This document shows, one piece after another, positions 1-7,998 of a stretch of 64,000 nucleotides of DNA. Made by a program: the position numbers and the translations under genes. Under the pieces are notes generated by a model. That model ran no database searches, was not told the origin of the DNA, and worked only from the letters and a program-made list of their open reading frames with translations. Source of the stretch: Caenimonas soli (GTDB lineage: Bacteria; Pseudomonadota; Gammaproteobacteria; Burkholderiales; Burkholderiaceae_C); the NCBI RefSeq assembly GCF_013155545.1, contig NZ_JABJVV010000017.1, forward strand, positions 1 through 64,000, in the 5' to 3' direction. Position 1 is the first letter of the stretch; every line of letters begins with the position of its first letter.

Positions 1-73
1 GAAGCTCGCCGGTGACAGCCACTTCAAAGCTGTTCTTGGCGACGTCGACCCCTACATAAACGGGTTCACTCAT
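1..73 (-). mobile_element. IS110-family transposase, N-terminal 24 codons (runs off the left edge)
   Basis: The minus strand starts at the ATG at 73-71 and reads MSEPVYVGVDVAKNSFEVAV, then leaves the window. The pattern V-x-V-G-V-D-V-A-K is the start of the RuvC-like DEDD domain of IS110-family recombinases, and the first Asp of that motif is the first catalytic acid. Members of this family insert without terminal inverted repeats and are guided by a bridge RNA encoded in a non-coding end of the element. Only the first 24 codons are visible, so completeness cannot be judged. The gene points away from the adjacent binding-protein gene. Confidence 0.85.
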
Positions 74-260
74 AGCAGTTCTCCAGCTCCCAGCCTTACG
101 AATACGAAATGTGTTCGGTCAACCATTCGGGATGCAGCAGAACAAAGAGACCACCACCGTGCGCCCTTTGCTTTGATACGAGCTCGGGCTCGCAGGAGAC
201 ACAGGCTGCGCGGCAGTGAGTCAACCGGTTCAGCAATCAAGACTGTCGACCACGTCTTGA
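74..260 (-). other. Probable non-coding end of the IS110 element (possible bridge-RNA region)
   Basis: This stretch has no convincing gene. It lies immediately upstream of the transposase start, where IS110-group elements carry the non-coding end that is transcribed as a bridge RNA. Short hairpins are visible: CGCAG at 191-195 pairs with CTGCG at 206-210, and GAGC/GCTC pair within 180-192. The outer boundary of the element cannot be set from this window, so 260 is a guess placed before the promoter/RBS of the next gene. The assignment rests on position and family knowledge, not on a matched RNA fold. Confidence 0.4.
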
Positions 261-302
261 CCACTGAAGTTTGAAGTATTTGAAAGATATAAGGAGACAG
301 TC

Positions 303-1271
303 ATGAAAATTCGAACCTGCCTGCGCAGCGGCTGTGTGGCCGCAGCCGCCCTGGTCCTCGGTGGCGCCAGCCTGGCGGCCGAGCCCTGGCCCGCGCGTGA
401 GCTCAACTTCTTCGTCAACTACGGGGCCGGCAGCAGTACGGACCTGGTCGCGCGCGCGCTGACCAGCGAAATGGAAAAAACTCTGGGCAAGCCGGTCGTG
501 GTCCAGAACAAGGCGGGGGCACAGGGCACGCTCGGCCCGGCCTTCATCGCGCGCCGCCCCGCGGACGGCTACTCGTTCGGCATCCTCTCGTTCGCTCCGG
601 CCGCGATCGCGCCGCACATGATGGACGTGAGCTACAAGCTGGAGGACTTCGACGTCATCGCCGGCATCGGCCGCTACCGTTACGGCGTCGCGGTGCGCGC
701 CGATTCGCCGCACCGTACCGTGAAGGACCTGGTGGAAGCCGCGAAGAAGGGCAAGGGCGTGACCTTCAGCGCCACCGGCGCGCCGAACAACCTGGCCCTG
801 CTGAAGCTCGGCGCCCTGACCGGCGGCAACTTCACCTTCGTGCCCATGAAGTCCGGCCCCGACTCGGTGAGCGCCGTGCTTGGTTCCCACGTCGACGCGG
901 TCGTGCAGACCCCGAGCGACATCATGCCTTTCGTGCAGTCCGGCCAGATGCGGCTGCTCGCCTCGGTGAGTCCGGTCCGCTGGAGCGAGCTGCCGGGTAC
1001 GTCCACGATGAAGGAGGCGGGCTACGACGTGGAGATCGATTCCTGGACCGGCATCGCCGCACCGCGTGGCCTGCCGCGCGAGGCGCTGCAGGCGCTGGAA
1101 GCGGCGGCGCTCAAGGCTGTTCAGTCGCCGGCGTACCAGGAACGCTTGAAGCAGCTAGGCGTGGACCCGGTGGCCATGGATGCGCGCCGCTACAAGACCT
1201 TCCTTGAAACTGGCTACCACGACATGGGCAAGGCCCTGCGCGAGGCCGGAATGACCAAGCCGGGGAATTGA
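303..1271 (+). CDS. TctC/Bug-family tripartite tricarboxylate transporter substrate-binding protein
   Basis: A 322-residue periplasmic solute-binding protein. The N-terminus is a signal peptide of about 25 residues ending ASLAA, followed by the mature start EPWPARELNFFVNYGAG, a Bug-family feature. The family binds organic acids and similar small carboxylates and delivers them to TctAB or acts as an orphan receptor. No tctA or tctB lies nearby, so the transporter partner is unknown. AAGGAGAC at 291-298 is a good ribosome-binding site for the ATG at 303. The stop overlaps or abuts the following SDR gene, so the two are probably co-transcribed. The ligand cannot be read from the sequence. Confidence 0.9.
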   Translation: MKIRTCLRSGCVAAAALVLGGASLAAEPWPARELNFFVNYGAGSSTDLVARALTSEMEKTLGKPVVVQNKAGAQGTLGPAFIARRPADGYSFGILSFAPAAIAPHMMDVSYKLEDFDVIAGIGRYRYGVAVRADSPHRTVKDLVEAAKKGKGVTFSATGAPNNLALLKLGALTGGNFTFVPMKSGPDSVSAVLGSHVDAVVQTPSDIMPFVQSGQMRLLASVSPVRWSELPGTSTMKEAGYDVEIDSWTGIAAPRGLPREALQALEAAALKAVQSPAYQERLKQLGVDPVAMDARRYKTFLETGYHDMGKALREAGMTKPGN

Positions 1272-1273
1272 AG

Positions 1274-2044
1274 ATGAACATGGAAGCGAAGAAAGTGCCG
1301 TCCCACCCGCGCACCGCGATCGTCACGGGAGCTGCGCGCGGGATCGGGCTGGAGACAGCGACGCGCCTGGTGCGGGATGGTTACCGGGTGGCTCTTGTCG
1401 ACCGGGACCCGCAAGTGAAGGACAGCGCGGCCGCGCTTGGCGCAGAAAGCGCCGTGGCCGTGGCGGTCGACGTCGCGGCGGCGGAGGCGCCGCTGCAGGT
1501 GGCGGAAGCGGTCCGGGGCTGGGCTCCGCCCTCCGTGCTCGTGAACAATGCCGGGATCTCCCCCAAGGTGAACGGCCGCTCCAATGGGCTGCTGCAGATC
1601 GAGCAAGCCGAGTGGGACCTGGTGATGAACGTGAATCTGTATGCGGCGTTCCGCATGTGCCAGCAGTTCATTCCGGGCATGCGCGACATGGGCTGGGGCC
1701 GGATCGTGAATGTCGCTTCGCTCGCTGGCCGCAGCAAGTCTATCGTGGCCGGCGCCACCTACATGGCGTCGAAGGCGGCCTTGCTCGGATTGAGCCGGTC
1801 GATCGCGTCCCAGTTCGGCCCCGACGGTATCACCTGCAACAGCGTGGCTCCCGGTCGTGTCGACACGCTCATGGGTGCCGCCGGTGGCACCGGCCAGAAC
1901 ACCGACTACGCCGCGCAGATCCCCGTAGGCCGGATCGGGAAGGCCCACGAGGTTGCGGCTGCAATCCTCTATCTTGCGTCGGAGGACGCAGCGTTCGTGA
2001 ACGGAGCCGTGATCGACATCAACGGCGGCTTCTTCATGTCGTGA
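1274..2044 (+). CDS. SDR-family NAD(P)-dependent oxidoreductase (FabG-like)
   Basis: A classical short-chain dehydrogenase of 256 residues. The cofactor motif TGAARGIG lies at residues 18-25 and NNAG at 91-94. The catalytic Ser is S149 in NVAS, and Tyr163 and Lys167 form the YMASK motif. It ends in a typical GG-FFMS tail. The substrate is unknown: fold and motifs resemble 3-oxoacyl-ACP reductases and many sugar or hydroxy-acid dehydrogenases. The ATG at 1274 was chosen. A TTG at 1268 that overlaps the upstream TGA and an ATG at 1280 are alternatives. Tight coupling to the Bug protein suggests it acts on the imported compound. Confidence 0.9.
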   Translation: MNMEAKKVPSHPRTAIVTGAARGIGLETATRLVRDGYRVALVDRDPQVKDSAAALGAESAVAVAVDVAAAEAPLQVAEAVRGWAPPSVLVNNAGISPKVNGRSNGLLQIEQAEWDLVMNVNLYAAFRMCQQFIPGMRDMGWGRIVNVASLAGRSKSIVAGATYMASKAALLGLSRSIASQFGPDGITCNSVAPGRVDTLMGAAGGTGQNTDYAAQIPVGRIGKAHEVAAAILYLASEDAAFVNGAVIDINGGFFMS

Positions 2045-2192
2045 GCCAGGTTGCCGCCTTGGCCGCTGCGCTCGGCTTCGAAAACCGCGCTGTCGCTACT
2101 TTGAGTCAGGCGCCGTTGGCGAACGGTCTGAAGTTGGCCAGATTGCCGCTACCCGATTCCACCGATTTTGCCAAGCATGGAAGTCCTCCGGA

Positions 2193-2606
2193 TCATTTGG
2201 CGAAGAGCATCTTGATGTCGGCGAATGCCTTGAGCTCGAGCGCGTTGCCCGACGGATCGAGGAAGAACATCGTTGCCTGCTCGCCGGGCTGGCCCTGGAA
2301 GCGGACGTACGGCTCGATGATGAACTCGACGCCCCGCGCCTTCAGGCGCTCGGCCATCGCTTCCCAATCCTTCATCGGCAGCACGATGCCGAAATGGCGC
2401 ACGGGCACGCCGTGCCCATCGACCGCATTGCGCTGGGCCGGACCGGCCTCGGCCGGCGCAAGGTGCGCGACGATCTGGTGACCGTAGAAGTTGAAGTCGA
2501 TCCACTCTTGCGAGCTGCGGCCCTCGGGGCAGCCGAGCGTCTGCCCGTAGAACAGGCGTGCCAGCGCCAGGTCGTGAACGGGGAAGGCCAGGTGGAAAGG
2601 GGACAT
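2193..2606 (-). CDS. VOC-family (glyoxalase/dioxygenase fold) protein
   Basis: About 137 residues beginning MSPFHLAFPVHDLALARLFYG, the standard first strand and helix of a vicinal-oxygen-chelate domain. The second half holds VRHFGIVLPM and TMFFLDPSGNALELKAF, where the His and the final Glu are typical metal ligands of the fold. It matches the subfamily often annotated as lactoylglutathione-lyase-like or dioxygenase-like. The true reaction is unknown. An upstream ATG at 2636 would add ten residues (MQAPATNPAP) that are not part of the fold. Neither start has a strong ribosome-binding site. It is divergent from the LysR gene at 2736. Confidence 0.85.
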   Translation of the reverse strand: MSPFHLAFPVHDLALARLFYGQTLGCPEGRSSQEWIDFNFYGHQIVAHLAPAEAGPAQRNAVDGHGVPVRHFGIVLPMKDWEAMAERLKARGVEFIIEPYVRFQGQPGEQATMFFLDPSGNALELKAFADIKMLFAK

Positions 2607-2735
2607 CGGTGCGGGGTTGGTTGCCGGAGCTTGCATGAGGAAATGGATGGGTGGTGAGGGGATGCAGCAATCCTAGGCAATCTCAATCAAAAATAAAATC
2701 AATGTATATTTGGTCTGAGCATCAGCCTTGTTTGT

Positions 2736-3653
2736 ATGATTCGTGAGCTCAAAACCCTTGTCGCCGTGGCACTCGAAGGCACCTTCGCCGCCGCGGGCGA
2801 CAAGATCGGCCTGACGCAAGCGGCCGTCAGCGCGCAGATGCAGCGCCTGGAGGCCGAGCTCGGCTTTCCCCTGTTCGACCGCAGCGCCCGCGCTGCTCGC
2901 CTGAACCCGCGCGGCCACCAGGTCGTCGAACAAGCGCAGGAGCTGATCAGGCTGTACGGCAATCTGGGTTCGCGCAAGTCGGGGTCGGCAGCGTCGTCCC
3001 TTGTCAATGTCGGGGCGATCGCTTCGGTCCAGCGTTCATGGCTGCCGGAAGTCCTGGCAAGTTTCTACAAGCAAGTCGCGGACTGCCGTGTCCGCATCGT
3101 CCCCGGCCTGTCGATGCAGCTGCTGAACCTGGTCGACGCCGGGAAGATCGATTTGGCGATGGTGATTCGCCCTCCCTTTTCGTTGCAGAGCGACCTGCGC
3201 TGGACCACGCTCACGCGCGAACCGTACCGGCTGCTGGTGCCGCGGAGTGTGAGCGGAAACGACTGGTCCGAACTGCTGTCTACCCAGCCTTTCGTTCGCT
3301 ATGACCGGGAGTCGTTCGGTGGCCGTCAGGTGGACCGGTTCCTGCGCGCCTCGCATCTGCAGGTGCGCGAGGTCTGCGAACTCGACGAACTGGAAGCCAT
3401 TGTCCGAATGGTGGCCAAAGGGGTGGGCGTTGCGCTGTTGCCCCAGACCGAAAGCTTCAAGCGCTGGCCGGCCGCCGTTCGCGCGATCAGCCTGGGAGAG
3501 CGCACGTTTCACCGCGACATCGGACTCGTGCATCGATCCAGCCACAGCATGAGTGGCGTCGCGCGACGCCTGGCAGGCATGGTGTGCGCGAGGTACGACG
3601 GCGCAGGGGCAGGGGCAGGGGCAGGGGCAGGGGCAGGGGCAGGGGCAGGATAG
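2736..3653 (+). CDS. LysR-family transcriptional regulator with a (Gly-Ala)n C-terminal tail
   Basis: 305 residues. The N-terminal winged helix covers about residues 1-60 (LTQAAVSAQMQRLEAELGFPLFDRS). It is followed by a periplasmic-binding-protein-like effector domain (residues 90-290). The C-terminus is unusual: after RYDG it runs into a pure Gly-Ala repeat encoded by tandem AGGGGC hexamers, then stops at TAG 3651-3653. The family normally ends near the last helix without such a tail. It lies between a divergent VOC gene and the downstream ABC/DapA operon, and could regulate either. The inverted repeat at 3832-3876 before that operon is a candidate binding site. Confidence 0.9.
   Translation: MIRELKTLVAVALEGTFAAAGDKIGLTQAAVSAQMQRLEAELGFPLFDRSARAARLNPRGHQVVEQAQELIRLYGNLGSRKSGSAASSLVNVGAIASVQRSWLPEVLASFYKQVADCRVRIVPGLSMQLLNLVDAGKIDLAMVIRPPFSLQSDLRWTTLTREPYRLLVPRSVSGNDWSELLSTQPFVRYDRESFGGRQVDRFLRASHLQVREVCELDELEAIVRMVAKGVGVALLPQTESFKRWPAAVRAISLGERTFHRDIGLVHRSSHSMSGVARRLAGMVCARYDGAGAGAGAGAGAGAGAG
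3605..3646 (+). repeat. Tandem hexanucleotide repeat AGGGGC x 7 inside the lysR 3' end
   Basis: Seven perfect copies of AGGGGC run from 3605 to 3646, flanked by partial copies. The unit length keeps the reading frame, so copy-number changes would only change the length of the Gly-Ala tail. The seven GGGG tracts separated by CA also fit the consensus for a DNA or RNA G-quadruplex on the plus strand. Confidence 0.95.
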
Positions 3654-3831
3654 GGCTGGGAGGTCTCGGCGCCAAGTCAATCGCGTCGACTTCGCTGAAC
3701 AGATCAGCAACGGGAGGAGGTCTCATGTGGCTGACAAGTCCTATTGCCTTCTGAAGGGTAGAACTGGCTGTTCCCGACCGAGTGCTCGAACGCCGTAGTT
3801 GGTGTTTACCCGCGCCGCTCAATTCAAAAAA

Positions 3832-3876
3832 GGCATGTCTTTCGGAAAATTATGAATTAGCGCTATTCGACATGCC
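3832..3876. promoter_or_regulatory. Inverted repeat GGCATGTC-N29-GACATGCC upstream of the ABC/DapA operon
   Basis: GGCATGTC at 3832-3839 and GACATGCC at 3869-3876 are perfect complements around an AT-richer 29-base centre, in an otherwise gene-free gap (3654-3919). The position, about 45-90 bases before the chosen start of the binding-protein gene, suits an operator or promoter region. The regulator may be the upstream LysR. No clear sigma-70 promoter or other gene was recognised in the rest of the gap. Confidence 0.45.
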
Positions 3877-3919
3877 AAGACATACTGACTGCGCTATGAC
3901 ACTTCTTCTTGGAGCCAAA

Positions 3920-4924
3920 ATGTCGCGTGCACCCTTCCGTTCACTTCTCGTCTTCGGTTCGATCTTGATGGCATCCACGCTCGCCGTGGCCCAGACCAAG
4001 ACGGTCCGCATTGGCTGGATCCCCGCTGTGGGATTGATTTGCCCCCTGTCGGCCGTGGAAAATACGAAGAGCCCCAACTTCAAGACTGAACTCCTCAGCT
4101 TCAGGAACAGCAACGAAGTGCTGCTCGCGCTGAATACTGGCCAGCTCGACATGGGCCTTCTGGGCTACTCCGTAGCCGCAACAGCCCTGACGAAGGGCGA
4201 CGTTGCCGGTAAGTTCGTGGCGGGTGCAACTTCAGGCACCACGTCAATGGTGGTCGCCGCGAAGACCGGCATCACTTCCTGGAAGGAGCTGAAGGGCAAG
4301 ACAGTTGGGGGCGTGCGCGGCTCGTCCGAATACACGGCCATGGAGAACGCTATTTCCGCTTCTGGTCTCAAGCTGGGTAGCGACCCCAAGTTCGTCAACT
4401 TCCAGTCTTCTACCGACATCATGGTGGCCTTGCGCAACGGCGACATCGATGCCGCGGCTTCGTTTGAGCCGGCGATCGCTATCGCTGTTGCCGCCGGTTT
4501 CGTGAAGCGTGCGCCGGAGATGACGCGCACGCTCTTCAGTTCCACCTATTCGATCTCCGTGGGCTGGATGGCATCGAATGACCTGCTGCGCACCCAGGAA
4601 GGCCAAGACGCTGTTGTCAGCGTGCTCAAGACGTATGTCAGCGATTGCCAGCGCCTCAAGAACAACCCCGGGCAGGCGATCGACCTGTACACCAAGTACC
4701 AGACGGGCAATCGCGAGGTGTTGCAGGACGCGTTCAAGTCGATCTCCCATGGCCTCGTGTGGGACATCCCGATGAAGGAAGTGCAGGTGATTCCGAAGTA
4801 CGTGCCCGGCGTGGAGCCGCAACAGGTTCCTGAGTTGACGAAGAAGCTCACGGCGCTGGTCGACTACGGGCCCTTGCAGAAGGCCACGGGCCAATCCGCC
4901 GAGCAACTGGGTGCTCTGAAGTGA
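3920..4924 (+). CDS. NitT/TauT-type ABC transporter substrate-binding protein
   Basis: 334 residues with a signal peptide (MSRAPFRSLLVFGSILMASTLAVAQ) followed by a SsuA/TauA-like binding domain starting TKTVRIGWIP. Recognisable parts are LNTGQLDMGLLG and RNGDIDAAASFEP, typical of this class of receptors for sulfonates, nitrate, pyrimidine precursors and similar compounds. The ATG at 3920 was chosen because GGAG at 3911-3914 precedes it and because the signal peptide begins there. The upstream in-frame ATGs would add an unlikely leader. It is first in a seven-gene operon with a permease, catabolic enzymes and an ATPase. The ligand is unknown; the enzymes point to an amino or imino acid. Confidence 0.9.
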   Translation: MSRAPFRSLLVFGSILMASTLAVAQTKTVRIGWIPAVGLICPLSAVENTKSPNFKTELLSFRNSNEVLLALNTGQLDMGLLGYSVAATALTKGDVAGKFVAGATSGTTSMVVAAKTGITSWKELKGKTVGGVRGSSEYTAMENAISASGLKLGSDPKFVNFQSSTDIMVALRNGDIDAAASFEPAIAIAVAAGFVKRAPEMTRTLFSSTYSISVGWMASNDLLRTQEGQDAVVSVLKTYVSDCQRLKNNPGQAIDLYTKYQTGNREVLQDAFKSISHGLVWDIPMKEVQVIPKYVPGVEPQQVPELTKKLTALVDYGPLQKATGQSAEQLGALK

Positions 4925-5790
4925 ACTTCCCCGCGACTATCCGCACTTCCGATGACGCCGTAGTACCCGAGGTGGCTCCGCCAGCCAAGCCGCGTCGCGC
5001 GAAGAAATCCTATGCAAGGTTCCTGCTTCCCTTCCTCCTGCCGGCGCTCTTCTGCGCCCTATGGCAAGTGGTGGCCACGAGCGGGGCGCTGGGCAGGGGA
5101 ATGTTTCCCAGCGTGACTCAGTCGCTCCTTGCGCTTTCGGATTGGGTCTTCGGCGGGAACGGCACTGTCTTCTCGGGAATGTGGGCTTCCGCGACGCTAG
5201 CGAGCCTGGCGCGGGTGCTGACGGGCTTCCTCATCGGCTCTTCGGTGGCGATCGCCCTGGGCCTGCTGGGTGGCGTGTCGTCTACCGTGCGATCGATGGT
5301 GGATCCGGGCGTCAACGCAATCCGATCGGTGTCCATCACCGCCTGGGTGCCGATCGCCCTGATCATCTTCGGGATCGGCTTCAAGCCGGCTGTCTTCCTG
5401 ACCGCGCTCTGCACATTCTTCCCGGTATATGTGAACGTGTTGGCGGGAGCCAGGTCGGTCGATCGCAACCTCGTCCAGGCCGCGAAGATGCTCGGTGCGA
5501 CCCGCGCACAGGTGGCCTTTCGGGTCGTGCTGCCGTGGACGCTGCCCAGCATGGTGACGGGCCTGCGTGTCGCTGCAGCGCTCGCCTGGACCACGGTGGT
5601 CGTGTCAGAGATGCTCGGTGCGCAGTCCGGCATCGGCTACACCCTCATGTACTCGTACAACCAGTTTCAGTTCGACTATGTCGTGGCCGGAATGATCGCC
5701 GTGGGTTTCTGCGGGTTCATCACCGACAGGCTGCTGGAGCATGGCGTCGAGCGCCGGTTGTCATGGGTCGAGAAGCGCGCCGCGCGCTGA
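4921..5790 (+). CDS. NitT/TauT-type ABC transporter permease
   Basis: 289 residues, starting at a GTG that overlaps the previous stop as GTGA. After a basic cytoplasmic N-terminus (about 35 residues) there are about six membrane segments of the BPD_transp_1 fold. The EAA-type loop that contacts the ATPase is seen in AAKMLGATRAQVAFRVVLPWTLPSM. It forms the inner-membrane channel for the binding protein at 3920, with the ATPase encoded further down at 8897. Separation of permease and ATPase by three enzyme genes is unusual for this transporter type and ties transport to catabolism. Confidence 0.93.
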   Translation: MNFPATIRTSDDAVVPEVAPPAKPRRAKKSYARFLLPFLLPALFCALWQVVATSGALGRGMFPSVTQSLLALSDWVFGGNGTVFSGMWASATLASLARVLTGFLIGSSVAIALGLLGGVSSTVRSMVDPGVNAIRSVSITAWVPIALIIFGIGFKPAVFLTALCTFFPVYVNVLAGARSVDRNLVQAAKMLGATRAQVAFRVVLPWTLPSMVTGLRVAAALAWTTVVVSEMLGAQSGIGYTLMYSYNQFQFDYVVAGMIAVGFCGFITDRLLEHGVERRLSWVEKRAAR

Positions 5791-5824
5791 ACTTCAACAC
5801 CCTCAAAGAAAGAGAGAAGCTCTG

Positions 5825-6706
5825 ATGGCTTGGAAGGGTATTCTGCCTGCCGTTATCACGCCGTTCGGCGCTGACGGACGGATTGATTTTGACGCGTTCT
5901 CGGAGAACCTTGTGAGGATGATCGAGGCCGGCAACGCCGGCCTGGTAATCAACGCCGTGACCGGCGAAGGCCTCAGCATGTCCGCGGACGAACGCCTTGC
6001 GTGCGTCAAGTGCGCATGCGAAGTCGCCGCTGGCAGAGTGCCCGTGATCGCGACGGTGGGCAGTGTCTCTGACACCGACACGATCGATGACATCCAAGGG
6101 GCCGAGAGGGCCGGCGCGGCCGGCACGATGATCATCGCGCCTTACTTCTACCGGTTGAGCCGGAAGGAGAGGATCGATTACTTCGTCCGAATGGGCAGCA
6201 AGAGCGCCCTGCCATTCATCATCTACAACACGACCTACACGTCTGGCCAGCTGGAAGTGGACGAGCTCGAAGCCATCGCGGACGCAACGCCAAGGTTCGT
6301 CGGGCTGAAAGAGGGCAACCAACTGCAGGCTTCGGAAGTGGTGCGGCGCCTCTCGCCCCAGGTCGCGGTCTACACCTCGCGCGATACGTACATCCAGGAA
6401 CTCGCCGCTGCGGGCGGATCGGGCGCCGTGACGTACTCGTCGAACGTCGTGCCGCAGTTGCCCGTCGAACTCTGGCGCGCCCACGAAGCAGGAGAAAATG
6501 CGCGCGCGCGCGCTCTGCAGGATGCACTGAACCCGGTTGCCTGGGCTCTTGTGGTCAGGAGCTTCCCATCGGCCATCAAGGGAGTGATGAACGAGCTCGG
6601 ATGGCGGGCCGGCTCGGTGCGGCCGCCGCTCGAGAACGCTACGGAAGAAGACATGCAGCGCCTGCGGCCCATCCTCGACGAACTGCAGTTGACTTCCACG
6701 CAGTAG
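5825..6706 (+). CDS. DapA-family (dihydrodipicolinate synthase/N-acetylneuraminate lyase) aldolase or dehydratase
   Basis: 293 residues forming a class-I aldolase TIM barrel. Key residues are present: T46 in VTGEG, Tyr134 in FIIYN and the Schiff-base Lys162 in GLKEGN, at nearly the same numbers as in E. coli DapA. The family also includes the deaminase of hydroxyproline catabolism (LhpC) and keto-deoxy-sugar-acid dehydratases. Its place between transporter and FAD amino-acid dehydrogenase genes makes a catabolic role more likely than lysine synthesis. The ATG at 5825 follows an AAGAGAGAAG ribosome-binding site. The exact substrate is not determined. Confidence 0.9.
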   Translation: MAWKGILPAVITPFGADGRIDFDAFSENLVRMIEAGNAGLVINAVTGEGLSMSADERLACVKCACEVAAGRVPVIATVGSVSDTDTIDDIQGAERAGAAGTMIIAPYFYRLSRKERIDYFVRMGSKSALPFIIYNTTYTSGQLEVDELEAIADATPRFVGLKEGNQLQASEVVRRLSPQVAVYTSRDTYIQELAAAGGSGAVTYSSNVVPQLPVELWRAHEAGENARARALQDALNPVAWALVVRSFPSAIKGVMNELGWRAGSVRPPLENATEEDMQRLRPILDELQLTSTQ

Positions 6707-6708
6707 CC

Positions 6709-7998
6709 ATGCGCGCGCACCGAGGGGAAGGTCTCCCCGTTCCCAGCTCTTGGCAGCCACAAGATGCCAGCCTCGGCGTCACGGTGATCGGCGCGGGCAT
6801 CGTCGGTGCATCGGCGGCGCTGCACCTGCAGCGGGCCGGCTTTGACGTGCGGCTCATCGACGCATGCGGCCCGGGCGAGGGCTGCTCCTACGGCAACGCC
6901 GGTGGCATCAGTCCCGGATCCATCGTTCCGGCAGCGACACCAGGCCTACTCGCGAAGGTCCCAAAGTGGCTCATGGACCCCGATGGGCCGCTCTCCGTCC
7001 AATGGAGCTATTTCCCGCACGCAGTGCCTTGGCTGGTGCGATGGATTCGTGAGGGACGCATGGATCGATTGAAAAGGAACTCCGCGGCACTCGTCGCCCT
7101 GAACGGCCAGCCGTTCGAGGGCTATCGCGAGTTGCTGACGGCGTCCCAGTTCGACGACCTGATGCGCGTGAGCGGGCACCTTTTCGCGTGGCGATCGCCA
7201 AAACCTATGGACGGCATCGCACGCGAGTTGCGCGAGCGCGCGGGCATCGCCATGCAGTTCCTGAACGAAGCGGAGCTGAGGGAGATGGAGCCGGCGGTTT
7301 CGCCGCTGTATCGCTCGGGTCTGCTGCTGCCGGGCAATGGGTTCACGGTGAATCCGGAGCGCCTCGTGAAAACCATCGCGCAAAACCTGGTCGCTGCCGG
7401 CGGAACTGTGCTGCGGCGGCGCGTGCTCGGCTTCGATTGCGGTCCTGATGGTCCGCGGATGCTGTACACCGACTGCGGCACGTTGCCGGTCGAAAGGGTC
7501 GTGATAGCGGCCGGTGCGTGGTCGACGAAACTCGCCGCCGAGCTCGGAGTCAAGGTACCGCTAGCGCCGGAACGCGGCTACCACGTGATGGCCGACGCGC
7601 CGGGCGTGCGCTTGCGGATGCCCGTGCTCGACGCGGAACGTCGCTTCATGGTGACACCGATGGAACGCGGACTGTGCGTCGCGGGAACGGTCGAGATTGC
7701 CGATGTCGACGCCCCGGCGAACTACGCGCGCTCCGCTCGACTATGGGAGCAGGCGAAGCGGCTGCTCCCAGGGCTTCCGGAGATGGGCAGCACTCAATGG
7801 ATGGGGATGCGACCTTCGATGCCCGACAGTCTGCCCATCATCGACCAGCATCGGACATTTCGGAACGTTTTCTTCGCATTCGGCCACGGCCACCTGGGGA
7901 TGACCGGCGCGCCCCGAAGCGGCCGTCTCGTCGCTGAACTCGTTGCGGGACGGACGCCCTCCATTGACATGCAGCCTTTCAAGGTGGACAGGTTCTGA
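6709..7998 (+). CDS. DadA-type FAD-dependent D-amino acid / imino acid dehydrogenase
   Basis: 429 residues. After about 25 residues it has the dinucleotide-binding motif VIGAGIVGASAALHL, followed by SYGNAGGISPGS, where DadA and D-hydroxyproline dehydrogenases have a similar Asn-Ala-Gly loop. The C-terminal FAD site is GMRPSMPDSLPII and FGHGHLGMTGAP. These enzymes oxidise D-amino acids or D-hydroxyproline to imines and pass electrons to quinone. The ATG at 6709 lies two bases after the preceding TAG, and the stop overlaps the next ATG (TGATG). The pairing with DapA-family genes recalls the hydroxyproline pathway, but no epimerase or ketoglutarate-semialdehyde dehydrogenase is encoded in this operon. 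Confidence 0.88.
   Translation: MRAHRGEGLPVPSSWQPQDASLGVTVIGAGIVGASAALHLQRAGFDVRLIDACGPGEGCSYGNAGGISPGSIVPAATPGLLAKVPKWLMDPDGPLSVQWSYFPHAVPWLVRWIREGRMDRLKRNSAALVALNGQPFEGYRELLTASQFDDLMRVSGHLFAWRSPKPMDGIARELRERAGIAMQFLNEAELREMEPAVSPLYRSGLLLPGNGFTVNPERLVKTIAQNLVAAGGTVLRRRVLGFDCGPDGPRMLYTDCGTLPVERVVIAAGAWSTKLAAELGVKVPLAPERGYHVMADAPGVRLRMPVLDAERRFMVTPMERGLCVAGTVEIADVDAPANYARSARLWEQAKRLLPGLPEMGSTQWMGMRPSMPDSLPIIDQHRTFRNVFFAFGHGHLGMTGAPRSGRLVAELVAGRTPSIDMQPFKVDRF

Noticed and set aside
2372..2686. Minus-strand open frame (104 residues) overlapping the VOC gene
   Set aside because: The VOC frame carries the family motifs; the alternative frame is Ser/Arg/Cys-rich noise.
3605..3646. Repeat array considered as a possible CRISPR or satellite
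   Set aside because: The six-base units are contiguous with no spacers and lie inside a reading frame; it is a simple tandem repeat.
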